Under the pieces are notes generated by a model. The model saw only the letters and a list, made by a program, of their open reading frames with translations, was not told where the DNA came from and searched no databases. This document shows, in pieces, positions 53,383-61,949 of a stretch of 64,000 nucleotides of DNA (within the stretch, counting starts at the first letter, position 1; each line of letters opens with the position of its first letter). This DNA is from Bifidobacterium apri (lineage in GTDB: Bacteria; Actinomycetota; Actinomycetes; Actinomycetales; Bifidobacteriaceae). Made by a program: the position numbers and the translations under genes. Location of the stretch: assembly GCF_009299485.1 (NCBI RefSeq), contig NZ_WBSO01000005.1, positions 79,375 to 143,374 on the forward strand. The letters run 5' to 3'.

Positions 53383-55848
53383 ATGACCGAAATCACTGCA
53401 CCGAAGTCTTCGCTTACTTCCGGTGAGTTCACCGACGAGATTCGCGAGCAGCTCAAGTACACCCAGGGCGTGACGCCGGAGCAGGCGACCGCCGCTGACG
53501 TGTATGTGGCCACCGCTGCTGCCGTGCGCCGTCACCTCGTGGATTCCTGGATGAAGACCCAGCACGACATGGTCAACGGCGACACCAAGGCCGTTGGATA
53601 CCTGAGCGCTGAGTTCCTCATGGGCAAGCAGCTTGAGAACGCGCTGCTGAACGCCGGCCTGACCGAGCAGTTCGAAGGCGCTATGAAGGAGCTGGGCTTC
53701 GACACCAAGGACGTCATCGACGCCGAGTACGAGCCTGGCCTGGGCAACGGCGGTCTTGGCCGTCTCGCCGCATGCTACATCGATTCTCTCGCTTCTATCG
53801 GCGTGCCGGCATTCGGCTACGGCATCCGTTACCAGTACGGCATTTTCAAGCAGGAATTCGACGAGAACGGCAAGCAGGTGGAGACCCCTGATTACTGGCT
53901 CGTCAACGAAGAGCCGTGGGGCCACGTTGATTACAACCGCGACCAGCGCGTGAACTTCGGCGGCGAGGTCGTCGAGGAGAACGGCAAGCGCGTGTGGAAG
54001 CCGGCTTGGGCTGTCCGCGCCGTTCCGTGCGACTATATGGTTCCGGGCTACAAGTCCGGCCGTGTGAACACGTTGCGCCTGTGGACCGCGAAGTCCTATG
54101 ACGAGTTCGACCTGCTCACCTTCAACAAGAGCGATTATCTCGACGCCGTGATCCCGAAGGTCGAGGCTGAGAACATCTCCAAGATCCTCTACCCGGAGGA
54201 TTCCACCCCGCAGGGCAAGAAGCTGCGCCTCGAGCAGCAGTACTTCTTCGTGTCCGCGTCCATCCACGACGCAATCCGCGTGTTCTACCCGGGCGAGAAG
54301 AACCCCGACCTGACCACGCTGCCGAACAAGATCGTGTTCCAGCTCAACGACACCCACCCGGTGATCGGCATTCCGGAGCTCATGCGCGTCCTGATCGACG
54401 AGTACGGCTACGACTGGGATACCGCTTGGTCCATCACCAACAAGACCTTCAACTACACCTGCCACACCCTGCTTCCGGAAGCTCTGGAAGTGTGGCCGGC
54501 ATCCCTGATCGGCGAGCTGCTGCCGCGTCACCTTGAGATCATCAAGAAGATCAACGAGCAGTTCATGGCCGAGCTGAAGGCCAAGGGCGTTGCCGACGAT
54601 CAGATCGAGCGTATGCGCATCTACACCGACGGCCAGGACGCTTCCGTCCGCATGGCGTACCTCGCCACGTACGGCGGCTCCTACGTCAACGGTGTGGCTG
54701 AGCTGCACTCCGAGCTGCTCAAGGACGTCACCCTCAAGGACTTCTCCTCCGTGTACCCGGACAAGTTCACCAACGTCACCAACGGCGTCACTCCTCGTCG
54801 CTTCATCAAGCTCGCCAACCCGCGCATGTCCGACCTCATCACCGAAGGCCTGGGCACCGACGCATGGCTGTCCGACCTCGAGCAGCTCAAGGGCCTCATC
54901 CCGCTGGCTGATGATCCGGAGTTCGTCAAGAAGTTCGCTGAGGTCAAGCAGGCCAACAAGAACGACTTCGCCGCATTCGCCAAGCGCAAGTACGGCTTCG
55001 ACATCGACCCGAACACCATGTTCAACACGATGATCAAGCGTCTGCACGAGTACAAGCGTCAGGCCCTGAAGATCCTCGCGGTTATCGCCACCTACGCCGA
55101 CATCAAGTCTGGCAAGGTCGATCCGGATACCCTGGTTCCGCGTACCGTGTTCTTCGGCGCGAAGGCTGCCCCGGGCTACTACCTGGCCAAGCAGACCATC
55201 CAGCTGATCAACAACGTGGCTCGCGTCATCAACAACGATCCGGCCACCAAGGGCAAGCTGCATGTCTACTTCCCGTGGAACTACAACATCGAGCTGGCTC
55301 AGAACCTCATCCCGGCCACCGACCTCGACGAGCAGATCTCGCAGGCCGGCAAGGAAGCTTCCGGCACCGGCAACATGAAGTTCGCTCTGAACGGCGCTCT
55401 GACCGTCGGCACCCTGGACGGCGCCAACGTCGAGATCCGTCAGCGCGTGGGCGCTGAGAACTTCTTCCTCTTCGGTATGACCGAGCCGGAAGTCTCCGCC
55501 ATGTACGCCAAGGGCTACGACACCAAGGGTCTGTCTCGCGAGTACTACGAGAAGGATCCGCAGCTCAAGCAGGCCATCGACATGGTCGCGGACGGCACCT
55601 TCTCCGACGGTGACAAGGACACCTACAAGGACCTCGTCAACGACTGGCTGAACAAGGACTACTTCATGACGCTCGCGGACTTCCGCGCGTACATGGACAT
55701 CCAGGCCGAGATTGAGGAGACCTACCGCGATCCGATGAAGTGGGCTCGTATGGCTGTGCTCAACGTGGCCAACTCCGGCTACTTCAGCTCCGATCGCTCC
55801 ATCGAGGACTACCTCGAGCGCATCTGGCACACCGGCGCTCTCAAGTAA
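53383..55848 (+). CDS. glgP: Glycogen/maltodextrin phosphorylase
   Basis: Phosphorolyses alpha-1,4-glucans to glucose-1-phosphate, with PLP as cofactor. The 821-aa enzyme carries the N-terminal YLSAEFLMGKQLENALLN and EPGLGNGGLGRLAACYIDSL motifs and the PLP lysine K666 in ASGTGNMKFALNGALTVGT. Codon use is strongly biased (AAG, GAG, CTG/CTC, GGC nearly exclusively) compared with neighbours, as in highly expressed genes. ATG 53383 follows AAGGGAG. It is a single-gene unit ending at a hairpin. In bifidobacteria it should feed stored or imported starch-derived glucans into the bifid shunt. Confidence 0.97.
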   Translation: MTEITAPKSSLTSGEFTDEIREQLKYTQGVTPEQATAADVYVATAAAVRRHLVDSWMKTQHDMVNGDTKAVGYLSAEFLMGKQLENALLNAGLTEQFEGAMKELGFDTKDVIDAEYEPGLGNGGLGRLAACYIDSLASIGVPAFGYGIRYQYGIFKQEFDENGKQVETPDYWLVNEEPWGHVDYNRDQRVNFGGEVVEENGKRVWKPAWAVRAVPCDYMVPGYKSGRVNTLRLWTAKSYDEFDLLTFNKSDYLDAVIPKVEAENISKILYPEDSTPQGKKLRLEQQYFFVSASIHDAIRVFYPGEKNPDLTTLPNKIVFQLNDTHPVIGIPELMRVLIDEYGYDWDTAWSITNKTFNYTCHTLLPEALEVWPASLIGELLPRHLEIIKKINEQFMAELKAKGVADDQIERMRIYTDGQDASVRMAYLATYGGSYVNGVAELHSELLKDVTLKDFSSVYPDKFTNVTNGVTPRRFIKLANPRMSDLITEGLGTDAWLSDLEQLKGLIPLADDPEFVKKFAEVKQANKNDFAAFAKRKYGFDIDPNTMFNTMIKRLHEYKRQALKILAVIATYADIKSGKVDPDTLVPRTVFFGAKAAPGYYLAKQTIQLINNVARVINNDPATKGKLHVYFPWNYNIELAQNLIPATDLDEQISQAGKEASGTGNMKFALNGALTVGTLDGANVEIRQRVGAENFFLFGMTEPEVSAMYAKGYDTKGLSREYYEKDPQLKQAIDMVADGTFSDGDKDTYKDLVNDWLNKDYFMTLADFRAYMDIQAEIEETYRDPMKWARMAVLNVANSGYFSSDRSIEDYLERIWHTGALK

Positions 55849-55964
55849 GCGTCAGTGCCGGCCGGGATGGGCGTGAACGCCTGAACCGGTAGACCAGCAG
55901 GCCAGTAGATTGGTTTAGACCGGTAGATTGGCAGGCTGGTAGGCCGATGGACCGGCAGATCAAC

Positions 55965-56016
55965 GAGGCGGAAGCTTTGCACTGCATGTGTAATGTGCGG
56001 TGCGGGCTTCCGCCTC
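55965..56016 (+). terminator. Terminator of glgP
   Basis: Stem GAGGCGGAAGC / GCTTCCGCCTC with a 30-nt loop, about 115 bp after the stop and followed by TTGCGTT. Just before it (55879-55945) are short ACCGGTAGA(C/T) repeats. Confidence 0.7.
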
Positions 56017-56109
56017 TTGCGTTATCGGCGAATATGTGTCCGGTGGCGGGGCGTGGTGGAGTCTGGTTGCCGGATTGGTGGATTGCTGTTCCGGTTTGCG
56101 TGCCGTCCT

Positions 56110-56491
56110 GTATGACGTGGCATACGTAAGTCGGCATTTCGGTCCCAGGCGGGGCCGGAACGCCTTCCATCCGTCGTGTTACGTATGCCGTGGCATACGT
56201 AACGAATCAGATTTAGCCGAAACGTGCCCGCGTCGGTCCGTGTTCTGCGGTTTGTGTATGTCCGGACATACACAAGCTGGTATTGCAGTTTCCGGATGGC
56301 GTGGGGTGTCTTTTGTCTGTTGCACGACGTATGTCGTGGCATACGCGGCTGATCGGATTTCGTTGGGACGTGGCTGCGCTGGGTCGTGTTCCGTGGTTTG
56401 CGTATGACGTGGCATACGTAAGTCGGCATCATGGTTTCCAGGCAGGGTGGGGTGTCTTCTGCCCGGCGCATAACGTATGTCCGAACATACG
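56110..56491. repeat. Six 18-bp dyads at exact 73-bp spacing
   Basis: Each dyad is CGTATG-N6-CATACG (outer bases vary slightly). Their centres are 56117.5, 56190.5, 56263.5, 56336.5, 56409.5 and 56482.5: five successive steps of 73 bp. The middles are ACGTGG, CCGTGG, TCCGGA, TCGTGG, ACGTGG and TCCGAA. The 55-bp spacers alternate between two related types: A (AAGTCGGCAT, later CCAGGC and GGGGTGTCTT) and B (CGAATCAGATTT or CTGATCGGATTT, later GTGTTC and GGTTTG), so there is also a 146-bp higher-order unit. The array lies directly upstream of the SCP-like gene. It is not a CRISPR array, because spacers resemble one another and no cas gene is present. Confidence 0.92.
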
Positions 56492-56566
56492 CGGTGCAGC
56501 ACATTCGAACCGTCCATACGCCTTGTGTCACGCCATGTCGCGGCCGGTCGTGGCAAAATGGGGGGT

Positions 56567-56989
56567 ATGCCGGTAATCAGGGAACAGGATATTGATAAAG
56601 GCCGTGACGGGCTGCAACAGTGGCGTGACAAGGCGCGGGAGCTCGCCACGCAGGATGACAGTGAGGCGGGGCGTCTGACCGTGTCTCCGAGCGATCTGCC
56701 CCGCCCGGTGTGGGCGTGGGCCGTGCGGTACTCGCTGTATCTGCTGGAGCGCAAGGCGCCGGGGGAGGGCATCGAAGTGCGCGTGGCACCGTGGGGCGCC
56801 ATCAAGATCCTGGATGGGCCGGCGTCTGACCCGCATAATCTCACGCCGCCTGATGTGATTGAACTCAAGCCGGACGTGTGGCTGCGTCTGGCATGTGGCA
56901 TTACTACGTGGGCCGAGGAGAAGCAGGCCGGCCGCATCAGCGCAATCGGCGAACGCGACGATCTGAGCGGCCTGCTACCGCTCGTCTGA
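56567..56989 (+). CDS. SCP-like (bacterial sterol-carrier-protein orthologue) family protein
   Basis: A 140-aa protein of an actinobacterial family related to sterol carrier proteins (SCP_3 type). The N-terminus (MPVIREQDIDKGRDGLQQWR) is helical; the core has RPVWAWAVRYSLYLLERKAPG, then VRVAPWGAIKILDGPASDPH and VWLRLACGITTWAEEKQAGR. Ligand and function are unknown; lipid binding is only suggested by the family. ATG 56567 is preferred because codons before it are encoded by repeat-array sequence. The gene begins 75 bp after the last dyad of the 73-bp array, which may act as its control region. Confidence 0.78.
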   Translation: MPVIREQDIDKGRDGLQQWRDKARELATQDDSEAGRLTVSPSDLPRPVWAWAVRYSLYLLERKAPGEGIEVRVAPWGAIKILDGPASDPHNLTPPDVIELKPDVWLRLACGITTWAEEKQAGRISAIGERDDLSGLLPLV

Positions 56990-57233
56990 GCGTGCGTGCG
57001 GGGTGCACTCGCAACACCGTAATGTACGACTCGTTCTACGCCGAACATTCTCGATGTCGGCATCCACTTGAATGTGGGTGAGGTGCATTTCACGAAATGG
57101 TGAGGTACACAGGATGCAAGGCGCAATGCTGTCCACGTCGGAATCGTGCCTCATGCGTCGTTCAAGCAATGGTTGACAATGAGACAACGGTGATTGATAA
57201 CCGTCAAGGCGGTACTTTCGCAGACGTTGCATA

Positions 57234-57279
57234 CACAAACTGGCTACGCTAAGAGCCTTCTTAGCGTAGCCAGTTTGTG
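57234..57279 (-). terminator. trpS terminator, perfect dyad of the dispersed family
   Basis: Perfect 20-bp stem CACAAACTGGCTACGCTAAG and its complement with a 6-nt loop, 34 bp after the trpS stop on the minus strand. It is the most symmetrical member of the dyad family also found at 12418, 14734 and 45383. Confidence 0.85.
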
Positions 57280-57313
57280 AGGGGGAGGGGCAGCGAGAGC
57301 TATCTGACCTGGG

Positions 57314-58402
57314 TCAGTACTTCATGCCCATGGCCTCGCGGACCTCGTCCAGGGTCTGCTCGGCGATTTCGTTGGCGCGCTTGTTGCCGTCGTGCAGAAT
57401 ATCGCGAATGGCGTCCATGTCTTTGGCCAATTCGGCGCGACGTTCACGATGCGGAGCGAGGAATTCGTTGACCGACTTGGTGACATACGCCTTCAACGCG
57501 CCTGCACCGGCATCACCGATCTCTTCGGCGATATCCTTCGGATCGCGACCGGTCACCAAGCCTGCGGTGGTCAGCAGTGCGGAAACCTCCGGACGGTTCA
57601 CCGGGTCGAAGGTCACCTTGCGCTCGGAATCGGTGCGGCTCTTCTTGATGAGCTTCGCGGTTTCTTCGGCGGTGGCGCCCAGCATGATCGAATTGCCATA
57701 GGACTTGCTCATCTTACGGCCGTCGAGACCGGGAATTTCTGGGGCTTCAGACAGAATCGCGTCCGGCTCAGGGAACACCGGATTCTTCTTCGCATACCGC
57801 TCGTTGAATCGACGCGCGATGGTGCGCGTGATTTCCACGTGCGGCAGGTTGTCCTTGCCGATCGGCACGACATTGGCCTTGCAGAACAGGATGTCGCATG
57901 CCTGATGCACCGGGTAGGTGAGCAGCAGACCCGTCAGCGCATGACCGGAAGCTTCCATTTCGGACTTCACGGTCGGGTTGCGGTGCAGCTCCGCCTCGGT
58001 GACCAGCGACAGGAACGGCAGCATGAGCTGGTTCTCCGCAGGAACCGCGGAATGCGTGTAAATCATGGTCTTCTTGGGATCGATGCCAGCGGCGACATAA
58101 TCGAGCACTAGGTTAAGCACGTTGTCTTGGATGTGTTCGGTGGTGTCGCGGTCGGTGATCACCTGGTAGTCGGCGATGATGATATTCGTGTTCACGCCGG
58201 CGTTCTGCATATTGACGCGTTCACGAATCGAACCGAAGTAATGGCCCAAGTGCAGCCGTCCGGTCGGACGGTCGCCGGTCAGCATCGTGAACTTGCCCGG
58301 ATTCTTCTTGAGCGCCTCCAGCGTTTCATCCGAACGCTTCTTCGCGGCGAGAAAACTCGCGCTCATTTCGTTGCCTACAGCAGTCACTTGCTCTTCTGCC
58401 AT
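57314..58402 (-). CDS. trpS: Tryptophanyl-tRNA synthetase
   Basis: Charges tRNA-Trp. The 362-aa class I synthetase has the HIGH-type motif in TGRLHLGHYFGSI and the KMSKS loop in GRKMSKSYGNS. DRDTTEHIQDNVLNLVLDYV and VGIGKD-like VPIGKDNLPHVEITR are typical for the bacterial enzyme with N-terminal extension. ATG 58402 is preferred over 58408 since AAAGGA lies 9 bp upstream. It is divergent from the DUF3073 gene, with about 136 bp between; no T-box element is seen in that leader. Confidence 0.96.
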   Translation of the reverse strand: MAEEQVTAVGNEMSASFLAAKKRSDETLEALKKNPGKFTMLTGDRPTGRLHLGHYFGSIRERVNMQNAGVNTNIIIADYQVITDRDTTEHIQDNVLNLVLDYVAAGIDPKKTMIYTHSAVPAENQLMLPFLSLVTEAELHRNPTVKSEMEASGHALTGLLLTYPVHQACDILFCKANVVPIGKDNLPHVEITRTIARRFNERYAKKNPVFPEPDAILSEAPEIPGLDGRKMSKSYGNSIMLGATAEETAKLIKKSRTDSERKVTFDPVNRPEVSALLTTAGLVTGRDPKDIAEEIGDAGAGALKAYVTKSVNEFLAPHRERRAELAKDMDAIRDILHDGNKRANEIAEQTLDEVREAMGMKY

Positions 58403-58538
58403 GACCATTCCTTTGCCTTAAAAGCCCAAGTAAAACTTGCTTTTATCGTAAAAGTCTCAGCAGACAACCATCACGTGCATAATAAGTGGTACTCTCTTAT
58501 ATGATGATTCAACAACTATAAGTATTGCAGGGGGTCAG

Positions 58539-58913
58539 ATGGGCCGCGGACGTCAGAAGGCAAAACAGCAGAAAATAGCCCGTAAGCTCAAGTACCTGAC
58601 TACCGATACCGACTACGATGAGCTCGCTAAGGAGCTCAATTCCCAGGAGCCGGGTACCGGTTCGTTCGATCCGTTCGCCGACGTTGAAGAGCAGTATGCG
58701 CATGAGTCGGGCGAGGGCACAAAGAGCGAGTCATCACCAGTTGATGACGATTTAGACGAATACGCGAAGTGGGCTGCGGAAGCAGCGGCGAAGGCCGCCA
58801 GCGACGAGCAGCCGGCGCAGCATACGCCGGTCAAGCCGCATAAGCCGATTCATATGCCGTTGCCGAGCGCCATGAAGCCGAAGCCGCATCCAAGCGACGA
58901 ATCGGCGAAGTGA
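58539..58913 (+). CDS. DUF3073 family protein
   Basis: A 124-aa protein conserved in actinobacteria. The signature N-terminus MGRGRQKAKQQKIARKLKYL is very basic; the rest is acidic and Ala/Pro-rich (DDDLDEYAKWAAEAAAKAAS, then PHKPIHMPLPSAMKPKPHPS). No known activity; nucleic-acid binding through the basic head is a guess. ATG is behind AGGGGGTCAG. It ends about 80 bp before a strong hairpin. Confidence 0.9.
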   Translation: MGRGRQKAKQQKIARKLKYLTTDTDYDELAKELNSQEPGTGSFDPFADVEEQYAHESGEGTKSESSPVDDDLDEYAKWAAEAAAKAASDEQPAQHTPVKPHKPIHMPLPSAMKPKPHPSDESAK

Positions 58914-58990
58914 GCGCGCCGGTAGCCAGCGATAGCTTGTGTTGCGCGTAGCCGCGGGGCTGCGGCGATGCATAAGCTCAGCACTATACG

Positions 58991-59030
58991 AACTGACCGC
59001 GTCCGGTTGACACACCGGGCGCGGTCAGTT
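58991..59030 (+). terminator. Terminator of the DUF3073 gene
   Basis: Stem AACTGACCGCGTCCGG / CCGGGCGCGGTCAGTT with one G-U pair and an 8-nt loop, followed by GTGTTGTGG. Confidence 0.75.
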
Positions 59031-59075
59031 GTGTTGTGGACGGGACTTTGTGCCGGAATTGCCTGTCAATGGATA

Positions 59076-59290
59076 AACTCCCGGATTTCGTGGGAGATTA
59101 TTGCGGATACGGCGTTTGGCATATAAACTCCCGCTTGAGGCTCTAAGGCTGATTTTTCAGAATCACGGAATTCCAACGTTTTGATTGGGAATTTATCGTT
59201 CGCGTTGCGAAATCATCACAAACTCCCGGACTCCGCGTGGGAGTTTATCCGCGAATCGCGGAATTCTGCATAAGCTCCCGTAATACTGGA
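59076..59290. repeat. Structured intergenic repeat, copy 2
   Basis: Contains AAACTCCCGGA...TGGGAGTTTATCCGC (59220-59252), TAAACTCCCG at 59074 and 59124, and the core ATTCCAACGTTTT near 59170. The same elements appear in the same order, inverted, at 22795-22935. Confidence 0.65.
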
Positions 59291-59356
59291 GGCGGCGAGT
59301 CTGCGCGGCCGCGTGAGCGTAAATCCAGCGCGGGGTCCATGACGGTGCAGTAACAC

Positions 59357-60061
59357 TCACAGCACATTCCTAGTCGAGGTGCTGAGGGGCAACGTTTTCA
59401 CGCTCTCCGCCCGGCGAATCATATAACGGCCGTTGATACGGCACAGTGTACACACGTGTGCGCGTAGCCATGCGGCGATTATTGTGCCGCATAATATCCC
59501 GCTGTAATTTTCCAGAACATCGTTGATATCGCAGATACCGAGAGACAACATGTATTGCAGCGCTTCAACAAATATCAGTGCGGCAAGCACGAAGACATGT
59601 CTCCACGGTGCTTTGCATAACATTTTGGACATCATCATGCCAGCTGGGATAAAACAAAGTACGTTCAAAATCAGCGTTGGCGAAATCGGCGAGATTTCAT
59701 TGGCGATTGCAGTGATATCCCAATTCATTCCCCGAACGCCAGAGCTTTTGCACATCACGGCACCAATCAGCAGCACGCCATACGCACCGGCTTGTGCCTC
59801 CCCGAAGCGTCTCGAAATGCCGATTCCGAAAATATCCAGATCTCGATAACACAATACGATGGCGCAGAGTACGACAACTGCCGTTGATGCGATGTACAGC
59901 AGCGGATTCGTTTCCAATGCCCCATGTGTCATTGTCAGAAGATACGGCCATGCCACGGCTGTGAATACCCAATACGCTATGCAGCCGCACGCCAGCGATA
60001 ACAGTATCTTGACTGTTCTGGCTGCAGCGCAGCCCATAATCCCCTGCTTGTTGTTCATCAT
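59357..60061 (-). CDS. VanZ-like membrane protein
   Basis: A 234-aa polytopic protein with about six helices and the VanZ-type segment LILNVLCFIPAGMMMSKMLC followed by LGICDINDVLENYSGILCG. It lacks the RDD half found in the other VanZ protein of this window. Its base composition is somewhat AT-richer than neighbouring genes, so it may be an acquired or fast-evolving gene. ATG 60061 has GGGGGACG nearby. Function unknown. Confidence 0.75.
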   Translation of the reverse strand: MMNNKQGIMGCAAARTVKILLSLACGCIAYWVFTAVAWPYLLTMTHGALETNPLLYIASTAVVVLCAIVLCYRDLDIFGIGISRRFGEAQAGAYGVLLIGAVMCKSSGVRGMNWDITAIANEISPISPTLILNVLCFIPAGMMMSKMLCKAPWRHVFVLAALIFVEALQYMLSLGICDINDVLENYSGILCGTIIAAWLRAHVCTLCRINGRYMIRRAESVKTLPLSTSTRNVL

Positions 60062-60281
60062 TTGCGTCCCCCAAGGGCATGGCATATGTGTTGGTTCGAC
60101 ATTCGTGGTTAGAACTCGCGCCCACTCTGTGATTCTTGCGAGAAACAGAGGAGGCGCGAAGAGTCATCATCGAATATTATATGAGACCTTCGGGCGATGA
60201 CGAACCGGTGAGCATCATGCGAATGGACAGTGTTTCCGTGCCGACCGCCTTTTTCCCTAGGTTCCGCCTAAAGTAGCGGCT

Positions 60282-61583
60282 ATGACTAGTCTGCTTGAAC
60301 ACCCCCGTGGCGCCGAACCCGGTAAGTCCGGTGATCGTAGCGCGTTCTGGTTCGAAACCATCACCCGCCTGCCGGATGCCGCGGACGGCAAAGGACGCGG
60401 CGGCGCGCGGTATGGGCGCACCGGCATCATCCACACCCCGCATGGCGATATTCATACGCCTGCCTTTGTGCCGGTCGCCACGCAAGGCGCGATGAAAGCC
60501 GTCCTGCCGGAATCCATGACACAACTGGGCGCGCAATGCTTGCTGTCCAACGCGTTCCATCTGTTCGAACGTCCGGGTGAGGACGTGCTCGACGCTGCCG
60601 GCGGGCTGGCGAAGTTCATGAACTGGGATGGCCCGACCTTCACGGATTCCGGTGGATTCCAAGTGCTGTCGTTGGGCGCGGGATTCAAGAAAACGCTGGC
60701 GATGGACGTGACCGGCATGAAATCGGATGACGTGATTGCCGAAGGCAAGGAGAGACTCGCCTTCGTGGATGAGGATGGCGTCACGTTCAAATCCCCGCTC
60801 AATGGGGCGAAGCACCGGTTCAGCGCGGAAATCAGCATGGGAATCCAACATAAGATCGGTGCCGATATCATGTTCGCCTTCGATGAGCTGACCACGCTGA
60901 TGAACACGCGCGGCTACCAGGAGCGTTCGGTCGAACGCACGTTCCGGTGGGCGAAGCGTTGCGTCGCCGAGCATGAGCGGCTCACCCGGGAGCGGCTCGG
61001 CAAGCCGTACCAGGCGTTGTACGGTGTAGTGCAGGGCGCGAATTATGAGGATTTGCGCCGGCATGCGGCACAGGAGATCGCCTCGCTGGACTTCGACGGC
61101 GTCGGCATCGGCGGTGCAATCGAGAAGCGGATCATCGGCGATACGTGCGCGTGGATCTGCGATGCGATGCCGGAGAATCGGCCGCGCCACGTGCTCGGCA
61201 TCGCGGCGGTGGACGATATTTTCGCATGCGTGGAAAACGGCGGCGACACGTTCGACTGCGTGGCTCCTGCCCGTTGCGGGCGCAACGGTGCCATTTTCAC
61301 GCGGGATGGCAGATACAACATCAAGCGGGCTGCGAACAAGTTCGACTTTTCGCCGCTTGAGGAGGGCTGCGACTGCTATACGTGCACGCACTATTCGCGG
61401 GCGTATGTCGATCATCTGCTTCGCGCGAGGGAGTTCAACGGCTTCACGTTGGCGACGATTCACAACGAGCATTTCTTCGTGAAGTTGCTAGATGATATCC
61501 GCGCGTCGATTGATGGCGGGTATTTCGACGAGTTCCGTGACGAGACGCTGGCGCGATTCTACGCGAACGGGTCGCGTGGGTGA
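60282..61583 (+). CDS. tgt: tRNA-guanine transglycosylase
   Basis: Exchanges guanine-34 in GUN anticodons for a queuine precursor. The 433-aa enzyme has the nucleophile-region motifs FTDSGGFQVLSLG (first Asp) and GADIMFAFDELTTL (second Asp) and the zinc site EGCDCYTCTHYSR with the later histidine in LATIHNEHF. An N-terminal extension of about 30 residues precedes the fold. No strong ribosome-binding site is visible before ATG 60282. It stands alone and is followed by tRNA-Leu. Confidence 0.95.
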   Translation: MTSLLEHPRGAEPGKSGDRSAFWFETITRLPDAADGKGRGGARYGRTGIIHTPHGDIHTPAFVPVATQGAMKAVLPESMTQLGAQCLLSNAFHLFERPGEDVLDAAGGLAKFMNWDGPTFTDSGGFQVLSLGAGFKKTLAMDVTGMKSDDVIAEGKERLAFVDEDGVTFKSPLNGAKHRFSAEISMGIQHKIGADIMFAFDELTTLMNTRGYQERSVERTFRWAKRCVAEHERLTRERLGKPYQALYGVVQGANYEDLRRHAAQEIASLDFDGVGIGGAIEKRIIGDTCAWICDAMPENRPRHVLGIAAVDDIFACVENGGDTFDCVAPARCGRNGAIFTRDGRYNIKRAANKFDFSPLEEGCDCYTCTHYSRAYVDHLLRAREFNGFTLATIHNEHFFVKLLDDIRASIDGGYFDEFRDETLARFYANGSRG

Positions 61584-61665
61584 CTGTTGGCGCGCGGGTG
61601 ATTCGCAGGATTGACGAATCCGCAGACGTGCCAATCCAGAGTGGCGACACGCCGAAACTATAGGC

Positions 61666-61694
61666 TTGCAGACAATGGACAATCATGGTATCTT
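61666..61694 (+). promoter_or_regulatory. Promoter of tRNA-Leu
   Basis: TTGCAG (61666-61671) and TATCTT (61689-61694), 17 bp apart, ending 12 bp before the tRNA 5' end. Confidence 0.6.
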
Positions 61695-61706
61695 GTCTAT
61701 TTGTCT

Positions 61707-61789
61707 GCGAGCGTGGCGGAATGGTAGACGCGCTGTCTTCAGGTGGCAGTGAGCGAATGCTCGTGAGGGTTCAACTCCCTCCGCTCGCA
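61707..61789 (+). tRNA. tRNA-Leu (anticodon CAG)
   Basis: 83-nt tRNA with a long variable arm: acceptor GCGAGCG / CGCTCGC with discriminator A, anticodon arm CTGTCTTCAGGTGGCAG containing CAG, variable arm TGAGCGAATGCTCG, and T-loop GGTTCAACTCC. Confidence 0.97.
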
Positions 61790-61794
61790 CGAAC

Positions 61795-61822
61795 AAAACC
61801 GGAGCTTCGGCTTCGGTTTTTT
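61795..61822 (+). terminator. Terminator of tRNA-Leu
   Basis: AAAACCGgAGCttcgGCTtCGGTTTT hairpin followed by a run of T. Confidence 0.85.
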
Positions 61823-61829
61823 GTTTTCC

Positions 61830-61854
61830 GGCGTATAGGGAAAATCGTGGTGCT
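61830..61854. repeat. Lone terminal repeat of the ISL3-like element
   Basis: GGCGTATAGGGAAAATCGTG and onward matches the 25-bp inverted repeat of the 22315-22686 element in 23 of 25 positions. No inverted partner or transposase is found nearby. It begins 8 bp after the tRNA-Leu terminator. Confidence 0.75.
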
Positions 61855-61949
61855 CTGGCTTGCGGGCACCGGGTTGAAAGTGTTGATGAGTGTATTCCGT
61901 GTTACGGTTGGTGTAGGGAAGGGGAATCTGCTGGAAAGGATTGGCCGGC

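Noticed and set aside
56110..56491. CRISPR array
   Set aside because: Spacing is regular, but the repeat is only about 18 bp, the spacers resemble each other in an A-B-A-B-A pattern, and no cas gene is near.
58403..58538. Trp-responsive leader or T-box before trpS
   Set aside because: The 136-bp gap has AT-rich promoter-like sequence but no leader peptide, tandem Trp codons or T-box motifs.
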